In this document: positions 27,864 to 36,562 of the stretch, piece after piece | How positions within the stretch are numbered: position 1 is the stretch's first letter | Layout of the letters: each line of letters begins with the position of its first letter | NCBI RefSeq assembly: GCF_002252445.1 | Contig: NZ_NNRJ01000051.1 | Location: 519,163-583,162 of the forward strand | Direction: 5' to 3' | DNA from: Brucella thiophenivorans | Lineage (GTDB): Bacteria > Pseudomonadota > Alphaproteobacteria > Rhizobiales > Rhizobiaceae | DNA: 64,000 bases | Notes under the pieces: generated by a model | Databases searched by the model: none | The model's input: only the letters and a program-made list of their open reading frames with translations | What the model was told of the DNA's origin: nothing | Position numbers and translations under genes: made by a program

Positions 27864-28399
27864 TGCCTCAACCGATCCTCGCAGCAATTCTTGCACAAAA
27901 AGACGTGCCGGTTGATCCGCTTCTGGCGGAAGTTGCAAAGCGCGCTGAAGAACAGGGCCTGCACGTTGCAGGCTTTCTTCAACGGCGCGGGCCTGACACA
28001 GACGAATGCTGTCGGGAGATTATCATCGAACGGATCGGAACAGGCATCACCCAAATTATTTCGCAGCCGCTCGGTTCAGGTTCGCGCGGCTGCAGGCTTG
28101 ACCCGAGAGCGCTGGCAGATGTGGCCGGTTCTCTACTTACCGAGCTTGACGCGGGAGCGGATATGCTCATCCTCAATCGCTTCGGCAAGGGTGAAGCCGA
28201 AGGCCAAGGTTTCCGCGCCGTCATCGAATCCGCCTATGCAAGGCAAATTCCGGTGCTGACCGTTGTGCGCGAGACATACACCGGCGACTGGATAGACTTC
28301 GCAGGCGATTGCGGTGTTTTACTTTCACCTGATAGCTCAAGCGTCATCGAATGGTTTGATGCCGTCAACGTGGTCTGCGCTCTTCGTAAGTCTGCCTGA
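27860..28399 (+). CDS. DUF2478 protein, last gene of the nar operon
   Basis: A 179-residue soluble protein of the DUF2478 family, whose members lie near molybdate transport and molybdoenzyme genes; the function is not known. It has a Rossmann-like alternation (MPQPILAAILAQ at the start, ADMLILNRFGKGEAEGQGFR and QIPVLTVVRETY later), and the family is thought to bind nucleotides. No clean Walker A loop is visible. It overlaps the isomerase gene by four bases; GGAG stands five bases before ATG 27860, with ATG 27863 as alternative. It converges with ubiX. Confidence 0.82.
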   Translation: MMPQPILAAILAQKDVPVDPLLAEVAKRAEEQGLHVAGFLQRRGPDTDECCREIIIERIGTGITQIISQPLGSGSRGCRLDPRALADVAGSLLTELDAGADMLILNRFGKGEAEGQGFRAVIESAYARQIPVLTVVRETYTGDWIDFAGDCGVLLSPDSSSVIEWFDAVNVVCALRKSA

Positions 28400-28406
28400 T
28401 CAGCAA

Positions 28407-28979
28407 CTATGCTGATTCAGGATTCCAGCTTTGCGCCAAAGCAACACCTGCGCCAACCAGATCGATAGCGCGCGCCGCAATCTGTTCTGCAATCTCTTCT
28501 ACACTTTGCGGATGAAGATAAAAAGCAGGAACTGGCGGCATGACAATTGCCCCCATTTCAGTCACCGTGCACATATTGCGCAAATGAACCAGATGCAGCG
28601 GCGTTTCGCGGGTTAACAACACCAGCCTGCGCCGTTCTTTGAGATGCACATCAGCAGCGCGGGTCAGAAGACTATCGCTAAAGCCGTGCGCGATGGCTGC
28701 AAGGGTTCGCATAGAACAAGGCGCCACAATCATGCCAGCCGTTGGTACCGAACCGCTCGCAATCGTGGCCCCCACATCACCAACCGAATAGGTCTTGTCC
28801 GCCAGCCTGTGCAGCAGCGAATAGCCGTTGGGGCCAAGTTCATAACGCAAAGTGCGTTCGGCGGCTTCCGAGACCACGAGATGCGTCTCGACATTTTCCA
28901 ACTTTTCCAAGCGTTCGAGAATTTTCAGCGGAATGATCGAACCCGACGCACCCGATACACCGATAACAATCCGCTTCAT
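28407..28979 (-). CDS. ubiX: Flavin prenyltransferase UbiX
   Basis: UbiX attaches a dimethylallyl group to reduced FMN and so makes the prenylated flavin cofactor of UbiD. The 190-residue protein opens with the flavin-binding IGVSGASGSIIPLKILE and has VAPCSMRTLAAIAHGFSDSL, KERRRLVLLTRETPLHLVHL and MPPVPAFYLHPQS, all hallmarks of the family. It overlaps ubiD by four bases and follows it in the same transcript, an unusually tight pairing of cofactor maker and user. Confidence 0.95.
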   Translation of the reverse strand: MKRIVIGVSGASGSIIPLKILERLEKLENVETHLVVSEAAERTLRYELGPNGYSLLHRLADKTYSVGDVGATIASGSVPTAGMIVAPCSMRTLAAIAHGFSDSLLTRAADVHLKERRRLVLLTRETPLHLVHLRNMCTVTEMGAIVMPPVPAFYLHPQSVEEIAEQIAARAIDLVGAGVALAQSWNPESA

Positions 28980-30490
28980 TTGCGCGCGCTCCTATCCAGC
29001 CCCAGTTCGTCCCACATTGCGTCAACATGCGCGATTGTCTCATCATTCATTGTGAGAACCTCGCCCCATTCGCGGTCAGTTTCCGGCCCGATCTTGTTGG
29101 TTGCGTCCAGTCCCAGCTTGCCGCCAAGACCAGAGCGTGGCGAGGCAAAATCAAGATAATCAACCGGCGTATGATCGAGCGTAATGAGGTCACGGCTTGC
29201 ATCGAACCGCGTCGACAACGCCCAAAGCACATCATCCCAATTGCGCACATTGATGTCAGGATCGACCGCGATAATGAGTTTCGTGTAGCTGAATTGTGGC
29301 AGCATCGACCAAAGACCCATCATCACGCGGCGCGCCTGCCCCGGATAACGCTTGTCGATTGAAACAACCATGGCACGATAGGAACAGGCAGCCGCAGGCA
29401 ACCAGAGATCCACAATTTCCGGAAATTGCTTGCGCACGACCGGCACAAAAAGCTGATTCATCACCTCGCCAAGTTTCGACGGCTCATCCGGGGGACGCCC
29501 GGTATAGGTGGACAGATAGACCGGCTTTTTGCGCATGGTGATCGCGCTTAACTGCATGATCGGGAATTCTTCGACGCTGTTATAATAGCCGGTATGATCG
29601 CCATAAGGGCCTTCCGGTGCCGTCTGTGATGCGGAAACATGGCCTTCCAGCACGATTTCAGCATTGGCAGGAACACTCAACGGCACCGTGCGCGCATCCG
29701 TAATTACAGGCCGCTGACGCGACAAAAGGCCGGAAAATGCAAGTTCGCTCATGCCTTCGGGCAAAGGCATAACAGCCGCTAGAATTGTGGCCGGATCGAC
29801 ACCAATGGCCACCGCCACAGGCATATCCAATCCGCGCTTTTGCCACATACGATGGTGACGCGCGCCGCCGCGATGCGCAAGCCAGCGCATGATCAGGCGG
29901 TCATGCCCCAGTTTCTGCATCCGATAGATGCCGACATTGACATCAGACGGATCATCGGGCGCACAGGTAATAACCAGCGGCCATGTCACAAGCGGCGCAG
30001 GCTCTCCGGGCCAGCACCACTGGATCGGCAGTTTTCCAAGATCAATTTCGTCGCCCGTCATCACTGTTTCATGGACGGGCGCGCGGCTAACTTTGCGCGG
30101 ACGCATTGCAAGTGCTGCCCTTGCAATCGGCAGCTTGCTCCAGATTTCCTTGGCGGAACGCGGTGGCTTTGGCGCCCGCAATTCTGCAAGCATATCGGCC
30201 AAAGCAGGCAGCTCCTCAACCTCACGCCCCAAACCCCAGGCAATGCGCCGCTCTGCGCCAAAAAGATTAGCAAGCAACGGCACAGACTGCACATTGCCAT
30301 CCGCATCAACCGGCTTTTCGAAAAGCAACGCCGGACCATCCGTATGAAGTACGCGCTTATGAATTTCCGTCACTTCGTGAACAAGGGAAATCGGGCGCGT
30401 GATGCGAACAAGATCGCCGCGCTTTTCAAGCTCACGCATGAAACTCTGCAAACAGGCGTAATTAGGCGGCAAAACAGGAGACTTTTTCAT
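28976..30490 (-). CDS. ubiD: 4-hydroxy-3-polyprenylbenzoate decarboxylase UbiD
   Basis: UbiD removes the carboxyl group of the ubiquinone precursor with the prenylated flavin made by UbiX. The 504-residue chain has the family motifs GIYRMQKLGHDRLIMRW, HRGGARHH and the catalytic E-(X)n-E region SASQTAPEGPYGDHTGYY, with TGRPPDEPSKLGEVMNQLFV further on. AGGAGGG touches ATG 30490, so an alternative start at ATG 30439 is possible. An FNR box lies 36 bases upstream, linking expression to low oxygen. Confidence 0.95.
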   Translation of the reverse strand: MKKSPVLPPNYACLQSFMRELEKRGDLVRITRPISLVHEVTEIHKRVLHTDGPALLFEKPVDADGNVQSVPLLANLFGAERRIAWGLGREVEELPALADMLAELRAPKPPRSAKEIWSKLPIARAALAMRPRKVSRAPVHETVMTGDEIDLGKLPIQWCWPGEPAPLVTWPLVITCAPDDPSDVNVGIYRMQKLGHDRLIMRWLAHRGGARHHRMWQKRGLDMPVAVAIGVDPATILAAVMPLPEGMSELAFSGLLSRQRPVITDARTVPLSVPANAEIVLEGHVSASQTAPEGPYGDHTGYYNSVEEFPIMQLSAITMRKKPVYLSTYTGRPPDEPSKLGEVMNQLFVPVVRKQFPEIVDLWLPAAACSYRAMVVSIDKRYPGQARRVMMGLWSMLPQFSYTKLIIAVDPDINVRNWDDVLWALSTRFDASRDLITLDHTPVDYLDFASPRSGLGGKLGLDATNKIGPETDREWGEVLTMNDETIAHVDAMWDELGLDRSARK

Positions 30491-30525
30491 CCCTCCTGTT
30501 TGAGTACCGAATTGTTTCGCCGTCT

Positions 30526-30539
30526 TTGATCTTAATCAA
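30526..30539. promoter_or_regulatory. FNR-type box between ubiD and ubiT
   Basis: TTGAT-CTTA-ATCAA is a perfect palindrome. On the plus strand TAATCA at 30562-30567 stands at the exact class II distance, predicting a ubiTUV start near 30574. On the minus strand the box centre is only 42 bases from the annotated ubiD ATG, which would give an almost leaderless ubiDX transcript or argue for the later ubiD start. Confidence 0.8.
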
Positions 30540-30579
30540 ACTGCCGACGCGCTGAATCGACTAATCATCTTTCATCTTT

Positions 30580-30680
30580 GAGCGCATCCCGAAAACGGTG
30601 AAGCTGTTTTGGGAACAAGATGCGCAGTAAAACAAATATTTAGGGCGCTTCTACTGATTTAATCAGAACAGGAAGCGCTT
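30580..30680 (+). repeat. Dispersed extragenic repeat, B family (full copy)
   Basis: 101 bases starting GAGCGCATCCCGAAAACGGT and ending in AGGAAGCGCTT. The first 45 bases can fold with GCGCATC against GATGCGC; the second half ends with an inverted pair of GCGCTT and AAGCGC. If transcription starts near 30574, the whole element is in the 5' leader of ubiTUV. Confidence 0.8.
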
Positions 30681-30697
30681 TAAACGGGAGCTGAGTA

Positions 30698-31222
30698 ATG
30701 ATGAAAATACCGTCAGCTGTGGCTGCTCCTGCCCGGCTCGTTCCGCCATTTCTGCTGACCCCGCTTTTTTCACGTGTGTTTCTTCAGGTTATACGGGAGC
30801 ATCCCGGTCTGTTTGAGCGGCTCGGCGAATATGTCGATAAGCGTTTTGGTTTCAGCCCTTCAGACCTACCATTCATGTTTGTTGTGGAGCCTTCCCGCCC
30901 TGCAATTTCTGTCTTTCGCAAGGGTGCGCAAGTCGTAACAGATGCTGCGATTGATGGTCCGCTGGTAATGCTGCTCGCTTTGCTTGAGGGCAAGCTTGAT
31001 GGCGACGCACTGTTCTTCTCGCGTGACATCACGGTCACCGGCGATATGGAAGCCATGCTTGCGCTACGCAATGCGCTTGATGATTGCGATGTCGATTTGC
31101 CCTCCGATCTTGGCAAGGGTGCAGGCCCATTCGCACCGATCGTGCGGAGCATCGCAAGCTATATCCGTGAAAAGGCATTGAGTGCCGAAACCCCGGCCGA
31201 GGGAGAACGCAAATGGAACTGA
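30698..31222 (+). CDS. ubiT: UbiT, SCP2-domain lipid-binding factor of anaerobic ubiquinone synthesis
   Basis: A 174-residue SCP2-type protein (FRKGAQVVTDAAIDGPLVML and DALFFSRDITVTGDMEAMLA). In E. coli UbiT (YhbT) binds ubiquinone precursors and with UbiU and UbiV allows ubiquinone synthesis without oxygen. Identity rests on the domain plus the ubiUV genes that follow directly. GGGAG stands seven bases before ATG 30698. The gene overlaps ubiU by 10 bases. Its aerobic paralogue UbiJ would be longer and next to ubiE/ubiB, which are not here. Confidence 0.92.
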   Translation: MMKIPSAVAAPARLVPPFLLTPLFSRVFLQVIREHPGLFERLGEYVDKRFGFSPSDLPFMFVVEPSRPAISVFRKGAQVVTDAAIDGPLVMLLALLEGKLDGDALFFSRDITVTGDMEAMLALRNALDDCDVDLPSDLGKGAGPFAPIVRSIASYIREKALSAETPAEGERKWN

Positions 31223-32190
31223 TATGCCCGGCGGGCACGCCTGCGGCATTGCGTGAAGCAGTTCAGGCGGGTGCCGATGCAGTTTATTGCGGCTTTCGCG
31301 ATGAAACCAATGCACGCAATTTTCCCGGCCTTAATTTCAGCCGCGCAGAATTAAAAGAGGCGATAAGCTTCGCCCATGCGCGTCGCACGCAGGTTTTCGT
31401 CGCCATCAACACCTTCATGCGCGCTGGCGACGAACATATTTGGTATTCGGCGGTCGATGATGCAGCAGCACTTGGTGCCGACGCGGTCATTCTCGCTGAT
31501 TTCGGCTTGATGGCCTATACTGCCGAACGTCACCCCGAGCAGCGGCTTCATGTGTCTGTGCAGGCATCCGCATCCAATGCCGATGCAGTACGTTTTCTCA
31601 TTGATGCGTTCAAAGCAAAACGCGTGGTGCTACCGCGTGTTCTGACTATTCCTGACATTGCGAAACTTGGCAAAAAGATCGCTTGCGAAATGGAAGTTTT
31701 CGTATTTGGCGGTCTTTGTGTCATGGCCGAGGGCCGCTGTTCACTCTCATCCTATGCCACCGGAAAATCGCCGAATATGAATGGCGTCTGTTCGCCTGCG
31801 AGCCATGTCCGCTATCGCAATGACGGCTCGGAGCTTGTGTCGGAACTTGGCGACTACACGATCAACCGCTTTCCGGCAGGCGAAGCCGCAGGCTACCCGA
31901 CGCTTTGCAAGGGGCGCTTCAATATTGGCGACGAAGAAGGCTATGCTTTCGAAGATCCGGTGTCACTTGATGTGATGAACCACATTGATGAACTGCGCGC
32001 CGCAGGCGTTTCGGCACTTAAAATCGAGGGTCGCCAGCGCGGCAAGGCCTATGTCGCAGAAGTTGTTTCGACATTGCGTCAGACTTTGACAGCAGAGCCG
32101 CAGCGTCGTGCTGCGCTGCTGTCGCGGCTTCGAACTTTAAGCGAAGGTCAACAGACCACATCAGGCGCTTACGAAAAGCGCTGGAGATAA
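31213..32190 (+). CDS. ubiU: UbiU, Fe-S protein of oxygen-independent ubiquinone hydroxylation
   Basis: A 325-residue U32-family protein (the family name peptidase is historical). Four cysteines expected to bind the [4Fe-4S] cluster are at 169, 176, 193 and 232, the same numbers I recall for the E. coli protein. KIEGRQRGKAYV near the end is the U32 signature. With UbiV it hydroxylates the ubiquinone ring without O2, using prephenate-derived oxygen. The start lies inside ubiT, and ubiV follows two bases after the stop. Confidence 0.95.
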   Translation: MELICPAGTPAALREAVQAGADAVYCGFRDETNARNFPGLNFSRAELKEAISFAHARRTQVFVAINTFMRAGDEHIWYSAVDDAAALGADAVILADFGLMAYTAERHPEQRLHVSVQASASNADAVRFLIDAFKAKRVVLPRVLTIPDIAKLGKKIACEMEVFVFGGLCVMAEGRCSLSSYATGKSPNMNGVCSPASHVRYRNDGSELVSELGDYTINRFPAGEAAGYPTLCKGRFNIGDEEGYAFEDPVSLDVMNHIDELRAAGVSALKIEGRQRGKAYVAEVVSTLRQTLTAEPQRRAALLSRLRTLSEGQQTTSGAYEKRWR

Positions 32191-32192
32191 TC

Positions 32193-33143
32193 ATGTCAGA
32201 TTTACGCCCCACCCCTAGTATCATTCCCGACCTCAGCATGGGGCCAGTTCTGTTTTTGTGGGACGGACCAAAATGGCGCGATTTCTATTTCCGTATTGCC
32301 GACGAAGCCCCAATTGAACATGTAACTGTCGGTGAAATCGTCTGTTCCAAGCGCTTTCATTTCATTGATCCCTATATGGAAGAAGTTGTTGAACGGCTGC
32401 AAAATGCTGGCAAAAAGATCAGCCTAGGCTCGCTCGCATTGGTCATGCTAGAACGCGAAGCAAAACATGTGCGCGAAACAGCAGCAGACTCGCCCTATCC
32501 GGTCGAGGCCAACGATCTTTCGGCACTGGGTCTGTTAGAAGGCAAGCCGCATCTTATCGGGCCATTGGTCAATGTCTATAATTCGGCAACTGCCAAAGTT
32601 CTTGCAGCACGCGGTGCGCAATCGATTTGTCTGCCTCCCGAACTTCCAATGGAATCTATTCGCGAAATTATCAAAGGTGCACCGGATATTGCATTTGAGG
32701 TATTTGCTTTCGGACGCATTCCGCTGGCGATCTCGGCACGTTGCGCTCATGCGCGTTCCAAAGGGCATATCAAGGATAATTGCCAGTTTGTCTGTGGCGA
32801 AGAGCCGGACGGCCTGTCGGTCAAGACGCTCGACAGCCAGCCGTTTTTAGCATTGAACGGCGTGCAGACGCTTTCGCACACATGCCAGTCACTGATCGAA
32901 GATATTCCAGAACTGGTTCAGGCAGGTGTAGCCCGTTTCAGGCTGTCACCACAGGATTGCGATATGGTTGCAATCGCACGCATTCACGACGACGTGCTAC
33001 ATGGACGTATCGAGCCGGAAGAGGCTGTCATGCAGTTGCAGCGCACCTATCCATCGGTTCCGCTGTCCAATGGATTTTTGCATGGCGGCATTGGTGCAGC
33101 CTGGGTCAGTCGCCAGAAAACCGCTGCGGTCATGCATGGTTGA
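32193..33143 (+). CDS. ubiV: UbiV, Fe-S partner of UbiU
   Basis: A 316-residue U32-family protein. C51 and the triad C184, C197 and C201 fit the [4Fe-4S] ligands of E. coli UbiV, with the same 13 and 4 residue spacing in the triad. It forms a complex with UbiU. The operon ubiTUV next to narGHJI gives the cell ubiquinone for quinol-driven nitrate reduction when oxygen is absent. Confidence 0.95.
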   Translation: MSDLRPTPSIIPDLSMGPVLFLWDGPKWRDFYFRIADEAPIEHVTVGEIVCSKRFHFIDPYMEEVVERLQNAGKKISLGSLALVMLEREAKHVRETAADSPYPVEANDLSALGLLEGKPHLIGPLVNVYNSATAKVLAARGAQSICLPPELPMESIREIIKGAPDIAFEVFAFGRIPLAISARCAHARSKGHIKDNCQFVCGEEPDGLSVKTLDSQPFLALNGVQTLSHTCQSLIEDIPELVQAGVARFRLSPQDCDMVAIARIHDDVLHGRIEPEEAVMQLQRTYPSVPLSNGFLHGGIGAAWVSRQKTAAVMHG

Positions 33144-33168
33144 TAAAAAGATATGCTGAAATGAAAAC

Positions 33169-33194
33169 GCCGCAGCTTCTAGTGAAGCTGCGGC
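33169..33194 (+). terminator. Strong stem-loop after ubiV
   Basis: GCCGCAGCTTC pairs with GAAGCTGCGGC around TAGT. The following bases are AT-rich but lack a pure T run. It lies 25 bases after the ubiV stop, in a convergent gap. Confidence 0.6.
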
Positions 33195-33286
33195 ACTCTA
33201 AATCCTTTTACTTTAAGCATAATCTTATCAATCCTCGTTTCACTCCGGTCGGATTATGCTCTCATAAAGACAATTCTAGGGGTGTT

Positions 33287-33982
33287 TTAAACACTACCTT
33301 CCGCAAGCCGTCGAATGCCTTGCTTATCGGTCACAGTCAGCTTCTGACGGCCGCCTAAAACAAAGCCCTTGGTTTCCCATCCGCTAAGAATACGTGACAC
33401 CGTATGGAGCGTCGTGCCGGTCATTTCAGCAATATCCTGCCGGGTAATAGGGAAGTCGATACGAATGCCGTTTTCTTCTTTCTTGCCAGCCTTCTGCGCC
33501 AGTCGCAGGACAACGTGCGCGACACGGCGCTCAACCTCTTCCGTCGACATTTCACGAATGCGCGTATGCGCTTCTTCAAGCCGCTTGCCGATTGTCTGAA
33601 TAGCATTCATGGCAAGGCCAGGGTTTTGCTCGACAAAATAGTCCCACAATTCGGTTGGCCATCCGAGCACAATGCTTTCTGTAACAGCAACCGCCGTGCC
33701 AGGATAATCATTACGCTGCAAAGCCTTGGCAAAGCCAAACAAATCACCCGGATGCACCATGCGGACAATTATCTGCTGGCCGTCAGATGTCACCTGATTG
33801 ACCTTCAGGCGGCCATAGAGAAGCAGATAAAAAGTTACTGCATCATCGCCTTGTTCGAAAATGGATTCGCCCTGCGCGATACGACGCGACGTTGCATAGG
33901 AGACAAGCTTATCCAGCTCATTATCCCCCATCTTGGCGAATAATGACAACTTCCTGACAAGACCGCGATCAATCGTGGCCAT
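33287..33982 (-). CDS. Crp/Fnr-family denitrification regulator (NnrA/NnrR-like), paralogue 1
   Basis: A 231-residue Crp/Fnr protein without FNR-type cluster cysteines. It is clearly a paralogue of the product at 52213: GRLKVNQVTSDGQQIIVR, NPG/HPGDLFGFA, IREMSTEEVERRVAH and IDFPITRQDIAEMTGTTLHT recur in both. The recognition helix reads TLHTVSR, with His where FNR has Glu, which fits proteins that read TTGCG-type half-sites and respond to nitric oxide. ATG 33982 follows AGGGG at normal distance. It lies between ubiV and nirV. Which of the two paralogues is NnrA and which NnrB cannot be decided here. Confidence 0.8.
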   Translation of the reverse strand: MATIDRGLVRKLSLFAKMGDNELDKLVSYATSRRIAQGESIFEQGDDAVTFYLLLYGRLKVNQVTSDGQQIIVRMVHPGDLFGFAKALQRNDYPGTAVAVTESIVLGWPTELWDYFVEQNPGLAMNAIQTIGKRLEEAHTRIREMSTEEVERRVAHVVLRLAQKAGKKEENGIRIDFPITRQDIAEMTGTTLHTVSRILSGWETKGFVLGGRQKLTVTDKQGIRRLAEGSV

Positions 33983-34083
33983 TACGACACCCCTACTCTG
34001 AATCCCCATTCTCTGTTTAGCATATTACAACAGGAATAGCATGTTTTTAGGGGCATAAAGTTGAGGCATTTCATCAAATAAGA

Positions 34084-34995
34084 TTACACCGAAAAGTCTT
34101 TTATCCGCTTAAGCGCAGGTGCAAACCAACGCCCGTCCCGGACAAGGCGAAATCCCAAATTATCGGGTGGCAGACCCACACTACATCCGCCGGATTTCGG
34201 ATTGCGAATAAACGAGCTCATTGCTGCACGGTGCTTGCCATTGACCACATACACGCCGCAGACTTCATTCTCGCTGGCTATTTTTCCATAGGCGTCGAGA
34301 TTGACACGCCGATGGCAGGTGGTTGTCCATTCCCAGATATTGCCACCAATATCCGCGACACCAAACTCGTTTTCACCAAAGCTGCCGACCGGACGAACAG
34401 CGGGGTTGCGATCCTGCTTACGCTCACTTTGCTTTTCATAATCACGCAACCAGCGCAATGCCGGGTTAGCACTCTCGTCACCGCCCAATGCATCGTCGGC
34501 AAAGCGAGAACCAGCGGCAAAAGCCCATTGTTCATCTGTGGGCAATTGCCAGACCTCGCCGGTTTTTTGCGAAAACCACTTCGCATAGGCTTTTGCATCA
34601 TCATAGCTGATACCAACCACAGGATGCCTATATTGTGAACTATCAGTTGCCGGAGATTGCCTATCCGCAGAAAGGCAAGCACCTTCATTCACACACAAGG
34701 CATAATCAGCAATGGTTACCTGATATTTCATGATTTCAAACGACCGATTGAGGCGGCGCGTCGTCATGGGTGCATCGGTTGGGTAATTATTTTTCTGAAA
34801 GTCGCCATCGGCACGATAGGTCATGCTTCGCGGCGTGACCTTGATCATCTGTGGGCGAGCAATCTCGTAATCTGCGTTTTTTACGCCAATCTGGCCCGCC
34901 GCATTGACCACAAATAGCCCTGCGGCGACGGCAAGAAGGACAGCTGGAATTGCAACGCCAAGATCGCGCAGTTTTTTCTTCGCACTTTGTTTCAT
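34084..34995 (-). CDS. nirV: NirV, formylglycine-generating-enzyme-like protein
   Basis: A 303-residue protein with an N-terminal membrane anchor (AIPAVLLAVAAGLFVVNAAG) and a periplasmic FGE-sulfatase domain: MKYQVTIADYALCVNEGAC, HPVVGISYDDAKAYAKWFS, LPTDEQWAFAAGSRF, GVADIGGNIWEWT and a closing DNLGFRLVRDG. NirV proteins follow nirK in many denitrifiers; their job is unknown. The cysteine pair needed for formylglycine formation is not obvious, so it probably has another role. It follows nirK after a strong stem-loop. Confidence 0.92.
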   Translation of the reverse strand: MKQSAKKKLRDLGVAIPAVLLAVAAGLFVVNAAGQIGVKNADYEIARPQMIKVTPRSMTYRADGDFQKNNYPTDAPMTTRRLNRSFEIMKYQVTIADYALCVNEGACLSADRQSPATDSSQYRHPVVGISYDDAKAYAKWFSQKTGEVWQLPTDEQWAFAAGSRFADDALGGDESANPALRWLRDYEKQSERKQDRNPAVRPVGSFGENEFGVADIGGNIWEWTTTCHRRVNLDAYGKIASENEVCGVYVVNGKHRAAMSSFIRNPKSGGCSVGLPPDNLGFRLVRDGRWFAPALKRIKDFSV

Positions 34996-35025
34996 GATGT
35001 TTGCACCAAGCCAATCAAGATCAGC

Positions 35026-35070
35026 GGTTCGGGGGACGAGCCTCCAATGCTCGTCTGATCCCCCCGAACC
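35026..35070 (-). terminator. Stem-loop between nirK and nirV
   Basis: GGTTCGGGGG pairs with CCCCCGAACC, with an inner ACGAG/CTCGT pairing. No T run follows on the minus strand, so it may protect the nirK mRNA 3' end or cause partial termination, letting less nirV be made. Confidence 0.55.
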
Positions 35071-35089
35071 AATGGGCGTTCTTACGGCC

Positions 35090-36220
35090 TTACATGCCGG
35101 ACGGAGCCAGTACCGACTTCATCAGATCGTCGTTCCATTCGCCCGTCACCTTAAAGTGAGCAGCAGCACCCAGCTCAAAAGCTTCGATGAGGTTGTGGTT
35201 CACATAGGCATAAATGCCGGGCTGTTCGAATGTGTAATAAGCAGCGCCTGCTGTTCCACCGGGAATGAACCATGTCTCCTGCTGCACATCCGGCGGATTG
35301 TTGAACTTACCGGTTGCCCAGACATAATCTCCATGTCCACCGATGAGATGCGGACGTGTGTCACGATTGGCCTGTGAGTGGATAATCAGAACTCTGTCAC
35401 CAACCTTCGCAGTCATGGCCTTATCGCCTGTCAGCGCACCAACACCGCCGTTAAAGACCACATGGCTTGGGGTAAGCGTCCGCATAACCTTGATGACATC
35501 TTCATAGGAGTCGCCGGGAGCGTCATACTTCTTGAAATTGCCCTCTTCGTCACGCGGCACATAGAAATCCTGCTCGCCGACATAATAGACCGTATCGTAG
35601 GGCAGCGGATTACCCTTGCCATCATGCAAGCCATCCCGTGGCAGCACCATAATCGCGCCATTCATGCCAGACACCACATGCCATGGAACCATTCCGGGAG
35701 GTGCGCAGTGGTAAACAAACACACCGGGCTTGTTCGCCTTGAAGCGCAGGATCGTCTTTTCACCAGGGTTAATAACGGTCAGCGCACCACCGCCCAAGCC
35801 GCCTGTGGCCGAGTGAAAATCAATATTATGCGCCATTGTGTTTGTGTCAGGATTAATGAGCGTCAGCTCGACATAGTCATCCTGATGTACGACCATCAGC
35901 GGTCCTGGCACAGTTCCATTGAAGGTCATCGCGTGTACTTCTGTACCCGCATCGTCGAGAATCATCTTCTTCTCTTCAATCACCATGGTGAACTCAATCA
36001 CCTTGGGACCGCCTTCGGCGACCTGGCTGTGAGCATGGACGAAAGGAGGGTTTACGAGTTCCACCTTCTCGCGTGGCAATGCGGCAATTTCCGCTTCACT
36101 AGCCTTTTTAATTGTTTCCTTGCCCCAAGCCGAGCCTGTCGCCAAAACAGGTGCCAGCGCCCCTGCAAGGGCTGCTCCTGCCAATATTGTACGACGACTA
36201 ATTTGCATCTGGTCGACCAT
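35090..36220 (-). CDS. nirK: Copper nitrite reductase NirK
   Basis: NirK reduces nitrite to nitric oxide in the periplasm as a trimer. The 376-residue precursor starts with a Tat signal ([15 protein letters not shown]). Type 1 copper ligands are the His in NIDFH region and C, H and M in [20 protein letters not shown]. Type 2 copper histidines lie in DFHS, VYHC and LIGGHGDY. The active-site Asp and His are also present. AGGAG stands seven bases before ATG 36220. The likely electron donor, pseudoazurin, is at 53048. Confidence 0.97.
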   Translation of the reverse strand: MVDQMQISRRTILAGAALAGALAPVLATGSAWGKETIKKASEAEIAALPREKVELVNPPFVHAHSQVAEGGPKVIEFTMVIEEKKMILDDAGTEVHAMTFNGTVPGPLMVVHQDDYVELTLINPDTNTMAHNIDFHSATGGLGGGALTVINPGEKTILRFKANKPGVFVYHCAPPGMVPWHVVSGMNGAIMVLPRDGLHDGKGNPLPYDTVYYVGEQDFYVPRDEEGNFKKYDAPGDSYEDVIKVMRTLTPSHVVFNGGVGALTGDKAMTAKVGDRVLIIHSQANRDTRPHLIGGHGDYVWATGKFNNPPDVQQETWFIPGGTAGAAYYTFEQPGIYAYVNHNLIEAFELGAAAHFKVTGEWNDDLMKSVLAPSGM

Positions 36221-36270
36221 CGATTCTCTCCTTCCGATAGGACCGAGCGTTCTTCCGCTCTGTCACTCTA

Positions 36271-36312
36271 TTTATAGGCGACACACCGGATATGTTCATT
36301 GCGTACAAACAA
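36271..36312 (-). promoter_or_regulatory. nirK promoter with NnrR/FNR-like box
   Basis: On the minus strand TTGTT-TGTA-CGCAA (36312-36299) is an imperfect NnrR/FNR-like palindrome. TATAAA (36276-36271) lies exactly where the -10 element of a class II promoter should be, giving a start near 36264, about 44 bases before the nirK ATG. Bases 36313-36510 further upstream are AT-rich with no other feature seen. Confidence 0.7.
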
Positions 36313-36510
36313 AAGACCCAATATAAAATCAGAAAAAATATAATTATAAATCAATAACTTACAGAAAAAATTCCATTCCTTAACAGGCTCTTTGTGCCAG
36401 AACAAGTAATAAGCAGGACTGCACTTACCCTTTCAGTAAAACCACCGCATATCGGGCATTATTTGTAGTTTAGAACTGTTCTTTACTGGCGGGTTTTTAA
36501 ATCGAAAACA

Positions 36511-36532
36511 AAAAACGGCCCCTTTCGGGACC
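36511..36532 (-). terminator. Terminator of the DUF59 gene transcript
   Basis: On the minus strand CGGTCCC, loop GAAA, GGGGCCG is followed by six T residues. It lies 31 bases after the stop of the 36563-36895 gene and closes the nor accessory transcript. Confidence 0.8.
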
Positions 36533-36562
36533 GCTTCGTTATGGCTAGGCTATCATAAAAAT

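Noticed and set aside
34010..34083. FNR-like TTGAG...ATCAA sequence before the 33287 regulator
   Set aside because: The half-sites are 7 bases apart instead of 4.
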